A stretch of DNA of 64,000 nucleotides, taken from NCBI GenBank assembly GCA_028826165.1, contig JAPDFW010000108.1, positions 1 through 64,000 of the forward strand. The letters are read 5' to 3'. Source of the DNA: Anaeramoeba ignava. Taxonomy: Eukaryota; Metamonada; Anaeramoebidae. Within the stretch, counting starts at the first letter, position 1. Every line of letters begins with the position of its first letter. Shown here piece by piece: positions 12,648-26,509 of this stretch. Position numbers and translations under genes: made by a program. Below the pieces are notes generated by a model that saw nothing but the letters and a program-made list of their open reading frames with translations, had not been told where the DNA came from and did no database searches.

Positions 12648-15600
12648 TTATTTGAGAAGAGCATGGCAAGCAGAAAGTCTTGCGATTGGGATTCTGAAAG
12701 GAGAGCAACTGACATAAGTCAAACCAACATCAGAAGCGAATTTAATAGATCTTGGTTCACCACCATGTTCACCGCAAATACCGATATCCATACCAGGTCT
12801 TTGAGTGCGACCTTCAGTGACGCACATTCTAATGAGTTTTCCGACACCATCAGTATCGATTGATTTGAAGGGATTTTCAGGAAGAACACCGAGTTGGAGA
12901 TATCGCATAAGGAAACCACTTTCTGCATCATCACGGGAGTAACCGAAAGTCATTTGTGTGAGATCGTTAGTGCCGAAGGAGAAGAACTCAGCAAGATGGG
13001 CAATCTCGCCTCCAGTCAGAGCTGCTCTTGGTGTTTCAATCATTGTCCCGAATTTGTATTTGATGTCGAGCTCGTATTTCTTGAGAACTTCGGCGGCAAC
13101 TTTTTCGAGTTCGGGCTGGATTTGTTTGAGTTCGGCGATGTGAGAGACGAGCGGAATCATGATTTCTGGGATTGGCTCGAATCCGCGTTTCTTGGCTTGG
13201 CATGCACCTTCAAATACTGCTGTGATTTGCATTTGAACGAGTTCGGGCTTGACGATTGAAAGTCTGACGCCTCGAAGCCCAAGCATTGGGTTTGATTCGT
13301 GCATTTCCTTGACGTTTGTGAGAAGGTTCTCTTTGTCTTTGTCTTCGACTCCTTTGGCTCTCAATGTGCTGACTTCTTCGATTAAATCGGTTAAAGTGGG
13401 AAGGAATTCGTGGAGCGGAGGATCAATGAGTCGGACAATAACGGGCAAGCCTGTCATTTCGACAAAGAGTTCTTCGAAGTCTTTTGTTTGGAGTGCTTGC
13501 AATTCGGCAAGTGCGTTTTGTTTTTCTTTTTCTTCTTTAGCAAGAATGAATTTTCTGAGGATGAGCGATCGATCGCCAAGGAACATGTGTTCTGTTCTGC
13601 AGAGACCGATTCCTTTTGCGCCGAACATGCGCGCTCTTTTAGCGTCTGCGGGATAGTCTGCGTTAGCCCAGACTTGGAGTCCTTTTGACGGCATATTTTC
13701 TCCGCTTCGCATGCCTTCTTTGGCGCAGATTTCGTCTGCCCAGGAAAGAAGCTTGGTGAGCTCAACTTGCTTGGTGAGATCGGGCTTGATTGTTTCTAAT
13801 TTGCATGCGAAAATTTCTCCTGTTGTTCCGTCAACGGAAACCCAGTCGCCTTCTTTAAGAAGAATGTCGCCAACTCTAACGGTTTTGTTTTCTTGATCAA
13901 TGATCGTTGCGCTGGCTCCAACAACGCAAGGAATTCCGAATTGTCGTGCCACAACGGCTGCGTGGGAAGTGGCTCCGCCTTGATTTGTGAAGATTCCTTT
14001 GGAGACAAGCATTCCATGGACGTCGTCTGGTTTTGTGAATGTTCGAACCATGATCACATCCTGGTTTTCTTCCTTGACCTTCTTCTCGCAGGTGTCTGCC
14101 TCGAAGTAGATTCTTCCAACGGCTGCGCCAGGTGATGCTGCAACTCCCTTGGCAAATAACTTTCCGCTCTTGCGCGCTTCTTCTTGGGATTTCTCGTTGA
14201 ACTGGGGATGCAATAGCGTGTCGACATCATCGGGGGATACTCTTAAAATCGCTTTTTCTTTTGTGATCAATCCTTCTTCAACAAGATCAACGGCAATCTT
14301 GACTTTTGCTCTTGCCGTTCTTTTGCCGTCTCGGGTTTGGAGGAAATATAATACTCCTCTTTCAACAGTGAACTCGATGTCCTGCATTTCTGTGAAGTAT
14401 TTCTCAAGCCGTTGGGATTCCTCGATGAATTTCTTATAAGCTTCGGGTATTTTGGTTTCAAGTGAAACAATTGGATCAGTGTTTCTTATTCCTGCAACAA
14501 CATCTTCTCCTTGTGCGTTGAATAAAAATTCTCCATATAATGCCTTTTCTCCTGTCGATGGATTTCTTGTGAATGCAACTCCTGTTCCTGAGTCTTTTTC
14601 TCCCATGTTTCCAAACACCATTGTCACAATATTTACTGCTGTTCCAAGATCATCTGGAATATTTGCTTTCTTTCGGTACACTTTGGCTCGGTCGCTATTC
14701 CAAGATGCGAAAACTGCGTGGATTGACAATCTGATTTGTTCAATTGGATCTTGTGGAAATTCTTTTCCGTGATCAATAACAATTTTCTTGAATTTTTCGG
14801 TCATGACTTTCCAATCTTCAGCTGTAAGTTCGTTATCGAATTTCATGTTCTTTTCTTTTTTGTATTCTTCAAGTGGTTTTTCGAAGATTTCATCTTTTAA
14901 TCCGAGAACAATGCATGCGTATCCTTGAACCAATCTTCGATATGAATCGTAGACAAATCTTTCGTTGTTTGTGAGTTTGATCATTGCTTGAGCTGTGACA
15001 TCATTTAATCCGATGTTAAGGACTGTATCCTATATAAATATTAAATAAAAATAAAAATATTAAAATATTAAAAATATTAAAATTAAAATATTAAATAAAA
15101 ATATTAAATAAATATTTAAAATATAAAATTATTAAAATATTAAAATATTAAAATAATAAAATATAAATAAAAATATTAAATTATTAAAATATTAAATAAA
15201 AATATTAAAATATTAAATAAAAATATTAAAATATTAATAAAAATATTAAATTATTATTAAAAATATTAAAATATTAAAATATTAAAATATTAAAATATTA
15301 AAATATTAATAAAAATATTACCATCATTCCAGGCATAGATTGTGCTGCTCCAGATCGGCATGAAACTAATAAAGGATTAACAGTATCTCCAACTTTTTTT
15401 CCTGTTTTTTCTTCAATATGTTTTAAAGCAACCATTGTTTGATCCCACATTCCTTCAGGAAATTTCTCATTAACTTTGTAATATTCATTACAAGCTTCAG
15501 TTGAAATGGTGAATCCAGGAGGAACTGAAATTCCTAAACTTGCCATCTTTGCTAAATTTGCTCCTTTTCCTCCAAGAAGCAATCTTACTGCATTCCAAGA

Positions 15601-15660
15601 ACCTCTTTCTTTTTCAACTTCATTTACTTCTTCAAATAAGAAAACCCACTTCTTTGACAT
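12648..15660 (-). CDS. PPDK: Pyruvate, phosphate dikinase
   Basis: PPDK interconverts pyruvate, ATP and Pi with PEP, AMP and PPi. In anaerobic protists it serves PPi-linked glycolysis, probably in the cytosol, as no targeting extension is seen. Exon 1 is 15322-15660 (113 codons) and exon 2 is 12648-15029. The 292-nt intron is an AT-only AAATATTA-type repeat, and joining the exons restores the family block [16 protein letters not shown]. Expected total is 906 residues, close to the usual ~880. Visible landmarks are the N-terminal nucleotide-binding part ([10 protein letters not shown]), the swivelling phosphohistidine loop [15 protein letters not shown] with the His near residue 467, and the C-terminal PEP/pyruvate barrel with the catalytic Cys in [10 protein letters not shown]. 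The start follows the family N-terminus (KKWVFLF). Exon 2 is clearly richer in G+C than neighbouring genes, especially in its 3' two thirds, which suggests codon selection for high expression or a transferred origin. Confidence 0.95.
15030..15321 (-). repeat. PPDK intron made of AT-only short repeats
   Basis: GT-AG intron (minus strand) with donor GTAATATT and acceptor TATATAG. The interior is nearly only A and T and is built from AAATATTA/AATATTAAA units of about 8-9 bases. Splicing joins codons for MM and D in phase 0. No decayed exon copy is seen inside this one. Confidence 0.85.
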
Positions 15661-16033
15661 TTTTAAATAATCGATTTCCTATTTTTATTATTTTTTATTA
15701 TTTTTTATTATTTTTTATTATTTTATAAATGATTAATTAAACTCCCCCAAACAAATTAAAAAAATAAAATAAAGCAAAAATAAAAAAATAAAATAAAATA
15801 AAGCAAAAATAAAATAAAATAATAATTGCTTTATAATTAAAACTTACAAAAATTAAAAACCGAAAAAATGAAAAAAAAAAAAATTAAAAAAAAAAATTAT
15901 TTAAATAAAAAAAAATTTTTTTTTTTGCTTTTTTTCTCCTTTTTTTATTTTAAATTTTTTTTTCTCCTTTTTATTTTTTTTTTTTTTTCCTTTTTTTTTC
16001 ATTTTTTCTTTTTCCTTTTTTTTTTAGTTTAGA
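15661..16033. promoter_or_regulatory. Divergent intergenic region between PPDK and the RNF213-like gene
   Basis: This 373-bp spacer separates two divergent start codons, so it should carry both promoters. It consists of TTTTTATTA repeats, AAATAAAGCAAAAA repeats and long A and T homopolymers. A CTCCCCCAAACAAATT block near 15741 is the only GC-rich word. On the plus strand a TTTCATTTTTT element at about 15997-16008 precedes the ATG at 16034, like that before several other genes here. Confidence 0.5.
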
Positions 16034-19000
16034 ATGTCTTATATTTTTTTATTCCTTAATCCAAATGAAATTCAATTAAATCAAACAGAAAAAATTCTTA
16101 TAATTTTCCAAAAATTTTTATTTGAAGATCATAAAATGATCCAACTTAAAAAACCATATGAATACATTTGGCAATATTTTGATCAAGAAGATCAAAACAA
16201 AAAATTTAATTTTCAATTTGCTCTTGTTGATGAAGAAATAATTCAAGCAAAAGAAAATGAAAATCAATTTAAAAATCAAAATCAATTTAAAAATCAAAAT
16301 CAATTCAAAAATGAAAATCAATTTAAAAATCAAAATCAATTCAAAAATCAATTTGAAAATGAATTTGAAAATGAAAATCAATTCAAAAATCAATTCAAAA
16401 ATGAAAATCAATTTGAAAATCAATTTGAAAATGAAAATCAAAATGAAAATCAACTTGAAAATGAAAATGAAAATGAAAATCAATTCAAAAATGAAAATCA
16501 ATTCAAAAATCAATTTGAAAATCAATTTGAAAATGAAAATCAATTCAAAAATCAATTTGAAAATCAATTTGAAAATGAAAATGAAAATCAATTCAAAAAT
16601 GAAAATCAATTTGAAAATCAATTTAAAAATGAAAATCAATTTGAAAATCAATTTAAAAATGAAAATCAAAATGAAAATCAATTTAAAAATCAAAATGAAA
16701 ATGAAAATGAAAATCAATTCAAAAATGAAAATCAATTTGAAAATCAATTCAAAAATGAAAATCAAAATGAAAATCAAAATGAAAATCAATTCAAAAATCA
16801 ATTTGAAAATCAATTTGAAAATCAATTCAAAAATCAATTCAAAAATCAATTCAAAAATCAATTTGAAAATTTTCAATCAAAATTATTCCAAAAAAATAAT
16901 CAAAAATTCCATTTTTTTATTCATACTCAAGAATCTTTTTTCAATTTAGATTATATTCATTTTACAGATGAAATAGAAAGAAAAATTCCAGAAAATGCAG
17001 TCAATTCATTTTTTGAATATAAAAATCACACTCTTTCTTCTCAATCTCAATTAAAATTTCTTGATTATTTAGTTTATAACGAAATTCCAAATCAAAAAAC
17101 AAATCGTTCTGTTAAAAATTTTCAAAAAGATTTAGAATCACTCCAAATAACAAATAAAAACGTTTCCGAATGGTTTAAAACACAACAATTTCACTCCAAA
17201 AAATTTCATACATTAATAGTTTTGAAGTTACTTCTATTGAATCAATTCCATTTCAATAAAAAATTATTCTACAAACTTTTGCACTATTTCCCAACCATTT
17301 TTCGGTAATTTAACCAAACTTCACAACTTATTTTCTCCTTTATTTACTCAAATGATTCAAAACAGACAAGAAGATGAATCATTAATAACAGAAGTTGTTC
17401 AAATTTTACCCATTTTAGTCGAATATAAAATTGATCTTCAAATTATCCAATCCAATTATGAAATCCCAACAAAATATTTCCAACGTTTCCTCAAATTTTT
17501 CTCTCAAAATGAAAAACAAAAACAAAAATAATGAAAAACAAAATAATGAAAATATTCAAAATCGTTTGCAATTATTCAATTCTTCATTGAAACAATTTTT
17601 CTTTCTAATAAACAAACACCCTTCTGAATGGCTCAGAAAACTTAAGGAAATGGAAATGATTAATAAAATTCCTGACGAATTTTTCCTCCATTTCCTTGAA
17701 TCAATCGATCCAAATTTAATTCAAAAAGATAAAGAAACAGAAACAGAAAACCAAATTGAAAATTTCATCTATTTTTGGGAACCTCTTTTCCCTTATATTT
17801 TGAAATTGGAAGAAAGAAAAAAAAGAAATAAAAATCAAAATCAAAATCAAAATCTCAATAGAATCAAATTGCTTTGCAAAAAATTCTTGAATTTAAACAC
17901 AAAACAAGAAAAAGATTCAAAATCAATTTTCCACAATATTACAGATCAACTACAAAAATCATCACAAAAAAATTTTCCTCAAATTTTCCTCAACATCTTA
18001 TTAGAAAAAGCTAAAAATCTTTATCAAAATCTCCTCGAAAACAAGGAAATGACAACCGAATATCTTCATAAAATTCCACAAACTGATATTATTTCTTGCT
18101 GGCAAAAAGTCTTTGAAAAAGACAACAAAAACACCTTCTTTTTAAAACTCACAGAAAAAGATGATCCTGTTGCAATCTTTCTTAATTTCTCTTGGGAATC
18201 CTTGGAAAAAGAGATTGATTTATGGATTTATTTGAGAGAAATAAGTCTCAAAATTGATGATAACATTGCTAAACACAAACCTTTTCCTAGTCTTAAAAAT
18301 GACTGGGAAGTAGTTGAAAATATCGTGAATCAAATCCAAAAAAAACAAATCTCAATCCGCAATTACGCAAAAATTTACGATAACCCACATTTCAAAGCAA
18401 TTGCAACTAAATTCTTTTCAGAAAAATATACGAAAGCCAATCGAAAAGCAATAAATCATTATGAAACATTCAACAAACAAAAAGAATCTATCAAAAACTT
18501 TATCCAAATCTATAAAAAAGACGCTCCCTATTTGAAGTTCGGAATTGAAGATAAACTTGATAGCGAATCATCTAGTATAACAATAAATAAACCACTTAAA
18601 TATTTTGATTTGGAATCTAGTCATATTACACAAATTGAGATTCTTACTGAAATATACTCAAGCCATTGGATACAAGAATTTGTATGGAAGGAAATGAAGG
18701 AAAATGCTCAAAAATCTCTTTCTGTCAAGGAAATAATTGAGAAAGCACAAACAGTTTTTAAACAAATTCATCAAATTTTATTTTCGAAATCCTCCACCTT
18801 TGAACAGATCAAAGAATACATCCCTAAAAAAAAAAAATGGGAATGGATCGCTACACATTTGGGTCATTTAGAGAAAGTGACCAAAAAGAAACCCAATTTG
18901 GAAAAATACAAACAATATGCCAAAATTCGTGATTTCCTTAAAGTTTCCAAAACATTCATTTTCTTCTGCAACCAATTTGATTTCAACGAAAAGACAGACT

Positions 19001-22000
19001 TGGAAATTTTGAGCAACAGATTCGAAAATCCAAAACTTTCAGATTTCACTTTTAAGACAATCTCGAAAGACTTTGATTTGCAACAAAGATTCATCGCAAA
19101 CATTGACCACAGCTTCTTTGTTTTTCTTTCTCATCTTTTCCGTTCCGAAAAGGAGCCAAAACCCAACAAAAATCTTTTCGAATTCATCAAATCAAAAAAT
19201 AGTGAGTGGATGGATGTTATGGAATTGATTGACGAGGAGTTTCTTGACTACGAACAAACACTCAACTCAATAAGAAACCGTCTTACAAAAATTTTCTCAA
19301 TCAAAAAATTCGACGACTTAGTTCACTTGACAACGGAAATAGCCAAAAATGAAAATGACTGGAAACAAAACAAGGAATCAAACATATCCACAATATCGGA
19401 AAAACAACAAGAGGAAGATATCGAAAATCTCTTTTCAGCTCTTCCACTAATTAATCAATGGATCGGCCAAAAACTGCAAACTTCCAAACAACTTGCAAAG
19501 GAAAATCTCGAAAACATTGCGCGATCGCCAAAAAAATTCCAATTCGAAATCCAAGAGAAAATTTCTTTTACTTGTACACTTCTTACTCTTGACGAAAAAA
19601 AACACAAAACAACCTTCACTTACGAGGATTTCCTTGATATCAATATGCTTCTGTTGGAGGAAGAAAAAAAAGAGGATGCGCTTGTTAGTAAACTAACAGA
19701 CATGTTCCCACCAATCCAGGAAATGATCAGCATCCTCAATCACTTAAAGGAATCCATTCACCCAATTTTCCGGAATGGATATTCCAAAGAAATTCTTATT
19801 CCCGATAATCTTATGGAGAAAACCAAAGAAAATCAACAAAACTCTCTTGATTTGGAATTGCAAAAAATACACGATTTGCAAAAAAGATGGGAAATTTTCC
19901 AAAAGAGTATTGAAAAGGAATATTCTTATGTTTTCGTCTATTCTTTTGATCAAATCAAGATCCTCTACCAGTCGCTCATTTCATCTTCTCCAGACAAAGC
20001 CAAAATATTCAAGCCACTTCTTCATCTTGAAGATCTGGGTTCCAAATTCAAATGGAAAAGAGAGAAAGGTCTTCCTGATTCAATATCTCAAATAGATGAT
20101 GAAAAAATTCAGAAAGATTTCTGTTCCTTTATTGAAGAACTCAACAAGCAAATCAAAGACAAAGAAACCCAAAAATCTAGAAACAAACATAATAAGAATA
20201 ATAATAAGAATAAGAAAATGGGCTTCAATAACACTCACCAATTATTCCTTAGATATTGGCCTCACGAAAACCTTCCCCCAATATTCGTTGTTCAGATTGA
20301 AGATGAATTATCCGTTTATGAAACAATCACAACCCTCTATCTCACTTTCACTAACAATTTCCCATTGAAAGAACAAGTGCTTTTTTGCAACAAAACAACA
20401 TCAAAAGACGACATTTTAAGATTTGCTAATCTCTTCCAAAACCAAAAGCAAAAACAGACCAACGAGATATTCTCAATCATTTTTGCTGATCATCTTTCCA
20501 AAAAATTGCAGAGCGTCCTCATCTCAAACCTCCAAAAAATCAATCCAAATCCAAATCCAAAACCCAAAAATCTTCGTGTAATCACAATTTTCTCTCACAA
20601 AAACGAAAGTCAGACACAAGTTCTTCTCAGTTATTTCCAATCCACTTTTTCGCAAAGTACTCTCTGCAAATCCTTCAGTTTGCAAAAGAAAACCAAAAAC
20701 ATTTTCATTCAGCAACATTTCCAAAACAAAATGGCGTCTTGCTCAAAGAAAATGAAGGCTTTTACTTCTAATTTTTCAGGTTGTGGAAAAACTTTCCAAA
20801 TTCGAAAGGATTTATTCAAAATAAATTGCGAAAACGAAAATATAAACGACAAAAAATATCAATATTATCACATCAAAATGAAAAATACAGACACAAAAGA
20901 GCTAATCCAAGAGCTCGTGAGCCATGAAAAAGGCACAAAAATTTGTTTCCACTTTGATTTGTCATACAATCTTGAAAGTGACTCGTGCGAACTTCTCTGG
21001 TCATTATTGATGTTCAGAGTGATTGAAGACAAACGATGTGCTGATCCAAGTGCCTGCGCGTTTATATTCAAACCCGAAAAGCATATGATTTATTTCGAAA
21101 TTCCAAGCTCTCGCGTCGTCTCATCAGAACAAGGACTCAACAACTTTCCTCCTCTTAAATTCATCACAAACATATCTTGTATTGTGGATAGCAAAAGCTT
21201 GTGCACCAAAAATTACGAAGTGAAAAATCATGAAATTGTGGAAACTAAAAACACAAAATTGGAAACTGTTCAAAATTTCTTTAAAAATAATAATATTAAC
21301 ATCACGCAAAACGAAAAGCAAATCGACAATCTGTTCAGTTTTTTCGACAATGAAAATCACAGCCAAACTTATTCATCACTTAAAATTTTCTGGACTCTCT
21401 TATATTTCTACATTGATTCCTATCGAAAATGGAAGAATTATCCGAGATCTTTCAATCATCAAATTTTCCAAAAAGAGCAATTTGAAGATCAAATGAAACA
21501 ACTGATATTCAGCACAACATTACAAATCACAACACGCTCTTTCGAATGGATGACTGAGATCCAGGATTCATCTCAAGTTAATAATTTCAGAACTTACTTG
21601 AAATGGAAAGACAAAATACACAATTTGATTTTAGCCTTTTTTTATGACGAAAACAAAAAAGGAGAAATCAAAAATTTCGCAGTTTTTTCTCGTGATGGAA
21701 ATAATCTCGGGATTTTTTCAAATGAAGATGTTAATTCCTTAAAAGCAGCTAATATCCATTTCGGACCAATATCTCCTTCCCAAAAATACCCCATCTATTT
21801 TTTACTGCAAATTGGCGATTGTTGGCACAAAAGAATTCCATTTGTCGACACAATCCTTAACGAGAAAAAATACAGAATAACAGAAGACAACTTCCTCAAA
21901 TTCATTGTGATTCAAACTCGCTTATCTTGTGGTTTACCTGTTATCATCATTGGCGAAACTGGATGCGGAAAAACATCCCTAATCAACTTTTTGATCAAAC

Positions 22001-25000
22001 AACTCTATGGAAAAAAACTCACAATCTTAAATATCAACGGTAGTACAACAATTGAAGCAATTAAAGATGAAATGAACAAATTAATTCATAGCCAAATAAA
22101 TCAAGAAGAAAAAATCATTCTCTTCGATGAATTCAATACAGCGCCAAAAGAATGCATTGCGTTCATGAAACAGCTATTTTTCGACCGTGTATTTAATGGA
22201 GAAACACTTCCTCAATCAGTCAAATTTATCGCACTTGCAAATCCTTTTCGGAAACAAGATCAAAAAGATGACCAAAATTTGGATTGCGGATTACTTTATG
22301 ATTACGGCGAAAAAACAAAAGATTTCAAAAAAATAGAAAACGCAATCTATCGTGTGCATGAAATTCCAGACTCCTTTTTTGACCATATCTATGATTTCGG
22401 CGCTCTTGACGAACAATCAGAAAAACATTATTTGGTGCAAATGATTAACAAAGCTCTCGGAAAAACTTGGGGTCTTATACAGTCCCAAAACGAGCAAGTG
22501 GTGGAATTCTATAAAGAATTACTTTTCCGTTCTCATCGGTTCACAAGACAAAATTCCATCGATCCAGAAAGTGCTGTTTCTCTTCGTGATGCCTCTCGCG
22601 CTTTGAAAATTTTGAAATATATTATCGATAACAAAGAGGTTTATTCCTTTTTTCTTTCTGAAGGCGAGTTGAATGAATTGAAAGAAAAAAAATCAGAGCT
22701 TCAAATCGAAAAATTCAAGATAATAATCGGTATTATCCTTTCCATTTTTGTTAGTTATGGTTGTCGTTTTTCTGCTGAAACTCGCAAAATATATTATACA
22801 GAAATTTTACAAAATAACCCTATTCCTTTCTTTCTTAAGGATTCTTTGAAATTTCCTGAAACAGAAAAAGATTTTTCTCGTAAAATTGGTGATTATCGTG
22901 AAAAATTATTTCAAAAAATTGATAAAGAAGGTAAATTGAAGGATAATGCTATCGCTGCTAATGAAGCTTTAACAGAGAATTTACTTCTTGAGTTTATTTG
23001 TCTTCAGAATAAGATACCGTTATTTATTATTGGGAAACCAGGTAGAAAAATTTAATAATAATAATAATAATTATAATTATTTAAATATTTTTAAATATTA
23101 TAAAAATAGGAACCTCAAAATCTTTATCAATCGAAATCCTTAAAGATTGGCTCAGTCATACCTCAAATAACCCTCAAATCAGAAACCAAAATATCCGCCC
23201 AATTCGTGTATTTCCTTTGCAATGCTCGCCTCAAACAACTTCAAGATCGATCCAAAAAATTTTTAATCAAGCTAAACATTACCAAAAACAGCAAAACGAA
23301 AGAGAAAATACTTCATTTGCAAAAAATCTTTCAGTTGTTCTTCTTGATGAAGTTTCACTTGCTGAATTCAATCCAGACTTCCCATTAAAAGTGCTACATG
23401 AAGAACTTGAATTCTCAGATAAAGAATCCACAAAAGAATCAGAAAAAATAGCAGTCATTTCCATCTCAAATTGGAAACTTGATGCAAGCAAAATAAATAG
23501 AGGAGTTTTCCTTCAAAGAAATGATCCTGATCTTGAAGGACTTAAAGAAACAGGAAGAATTATTTTTTCATCAATAATGAGAGAAACTTTTCGAAATGAC
23601 AAAATAGACAAAAAAATACCAGAAAATCTCGCAACTATTTCCCAAGAGATATTCAAAAGACAAAATGAATCGAATATAATTCGAAACAACTTCTTCGGAT
23701 TAAGAGACTTCTACTATTTAGTCAAAATGGTTGCTTTTGAACTAACTGATAAAAAGAAATCAAAGCAACATCTCAAACAGCAAGTTATTGAAGACGTTGT
23801 TTTCCATTGCTTTTTAAGAAATTTTGGAGGCGTTCCCGAATTTTTCGAAACAACCATCAAGGGATTATTGGAAGACTATGGATACTATAATGAAGAAACA
23901 CAATCACAATCAAAAAAAGAAAGATCAGGAATTGACCTGGTTCTGAGCAATTTGAATTTGAACCAAAGCGAAGACCGAATCAAATCAAGACATGTCATGA
24001 TTCTTTGCGAAAATCTTTCAATTCTCCCCATGATTATGGAAAAACTGCAATCAAAAAACTCACAAAGAAAAATCAAGCTTTTATACGGTTCAAATTTCCC
24101 AGAAGACAAGAAAATCCAAACTTACCACGACTTGAAAATGATCGCCAATTTCATGAGTGATCCAAACATCTTTGTTCTTTGCAATCAAGAGCAACTATTT
24201 GAACCTCTTTATGATCTTTTGAACCAAAAATATGTTTTTATTGATGGAAAGTTTATTTCAACAGTTAGTATTGATGTCTCAACAACCCGCATATTTGTTC
24301 ATCCTTCCTCGCGTATTGTCGTTATAATGGAAAAGAGTCGCGCATACAAAGACCTTTCTCTTGCTGTTTTAAATCGTTTTGAAAAACAGCTTGTTCTTTC
24401 AACCGACTTCTTAAATGAGAACGGCAAAACTTTGACGTCAAATTTACAGAACTTTTTTAAATCAATAGAAAGTCTCGTTCCAAAAACAAAAATAAGTGAT
24501 TTACTTGTTGCATACCACCCAGATTTGATTGTTTCTCTTGCGTTCAAACTGCAAGACGAAAACCCAACCATTCAGGAAAATTCGAAGAGCATTTATTGGC
24601 ATAAAATCGCTAATTTGGCTGCAATGTGTAGAATCAAGAAAAACTTGAAAAAAATAAAAAATGCACTCCAAAAAAATAACGATCTACAGGAGCAAAATTC
24701 GACAAATAATCCGAATAGCAACCCCCTTAAGAACATCACAGAAAATATCTGCAAAGATGCCGAAAAATATTTCCGAAATGTTCCTTCAAGTTTGAAAGAC
24801 TTGTATAACAAATTATCTTCAAAAAATTCATTAGTATTAAAGCACGCAATTATCCTCACAAACTCACCTCCATTTCATTTAGATGACTTTTCAAGTACAC
24901 TAAAAGATGCCCAACTCATTAAGATTTCGGAAATTGGAAAAGTTTCCGAATTCAGGAAACAACTCGAAAAAAAATCATCTGCAAAAGTTCGTTTTGTTCA

Positions 25001-26455
25001 ATTCCAAGAATCTCCTGAAAAATACAACATCAAAACTTTTCAGCACATCAAATCAGTGATAGAATCCCTGGATGCCTTCAAACAAAAAAACCAGCTCATT
25101 ATCTTATGTGCACATTTACTTTCCGAAAAAGGAAAATCATCGATTCTCACAACCTTTGAATCTCACTGGGATATTTATTATCTCGATGATTTTAATCCTT
25201 CAATTTCTCTCCACACAATGTCAGATCTCCCGTTGCACGAAATATATAATAATCTACTCCAAAAAGAAAACAAAAGGAGAAAAAAGAAAAAAAAAGATTT
25301 CCCCGATATGTTCAAAGAAGTCTACAATATTGCTCTCCAAAAAATAAACAAAAAGCATCTGTTTGTAGAATTGCTGAACAAAGAATTTTACAATATATTC
25401 ATTTCCATCCTCCAGAAAGAGGCAATCATCTCCCAATGGGAAGAAATCACAGAGTCAATTTACAGTAATCCAAGTCAAAAATCTTTTGAATCAATCCAGT
25501 CCAGTTTCCATCGAAGACTCATTGATTTTTCTGCGACTCAAATCTCCTTTTTATTGAATGAGGTCCTCCAATTTGAATATTCCAAAAATGAGATACCAAA
25601 TTTCCCAAAATTATTCGAAATTTGCTTGAGAAATTTTTCTCCTTCCACAAAAACTAATTTTCGCTGGATAAATATCCATAAATATACTTTTCCTTTCAGT
25701 TCTTATTTTTATGATAACCCAAAAGAAGCTCAAAAAGTATTCAAAAAAATCGACAAACAATTAGCCAATAAAGTTCGCATCTTCTTTTCTATGTATATTG
25801 ACGACTTTATCAAACTCAATTTACTTCATGATCAAATTGAATTTTTCGAACAAAACAAAAAACCTTGGTTTGAATATTTTTTTATTAAAAACAAAAAATT
25901 TACTTCTTTTGTTGAATTGCATCGACACATCCAAGAAATACAAATGAAAAATGATCCAACAGAAATAATTTTGCAAATCAAATGCTTTGAATTGCTTGAC
26001 AATATAGAATCTTTAGATGAATTTCCCTCATTAAAAGATATCAAGGATATCAATGATATCAATAGTCTCATTCAACACACTATCACAGAATTAGAAAAAA
26101 TAAAGCTTTTGCAAAAGCATTTAAAATTAAAAATACCTCAAAATTTGCAGAAGATGAAGAAAATTATACAAAAATGGAAAACAAACAAAACAAAGAAATT
26201 AAGGATTTCTCAATAAAATTTCGCTCATTGAAATTAAAATAATTTTGAATATCATCGGGTTGACTAATTCAGATTTAAAAGGGGTAGAAAAGTACAAATT
26301 AAAAGATCCTTATTTCTTAATAAATATTGGGAAAATGTGTTATTCAGATATTTCAAAAGAAAAATTTTTCGCTAAATGGTATAAAAGAATAACAAGAATT
26401 ATTCTTGATACACTTTGTTTTGATAATGATAATAATAATGATAATAATAATAATG

Positions 26456-26509
<54 letters not shown>

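Noticed and set aside
16118-16949. Long antisense and shifted open frames (IFKLIF, KINLK)
   Set aside because: They are by-products of the stop-free repeat that encodes the QFKNEN tract on the plus strand.
17217-17418. Single intron ending at TTTTAG (17418) that would remove both nearby frame breaks of the RNF213-like gene
   Set aside because: It would need an odd GTTTTG donor and would delete about 70 coherent helical codons. Not excluded, but less likely than shifts; RNA data would decide.
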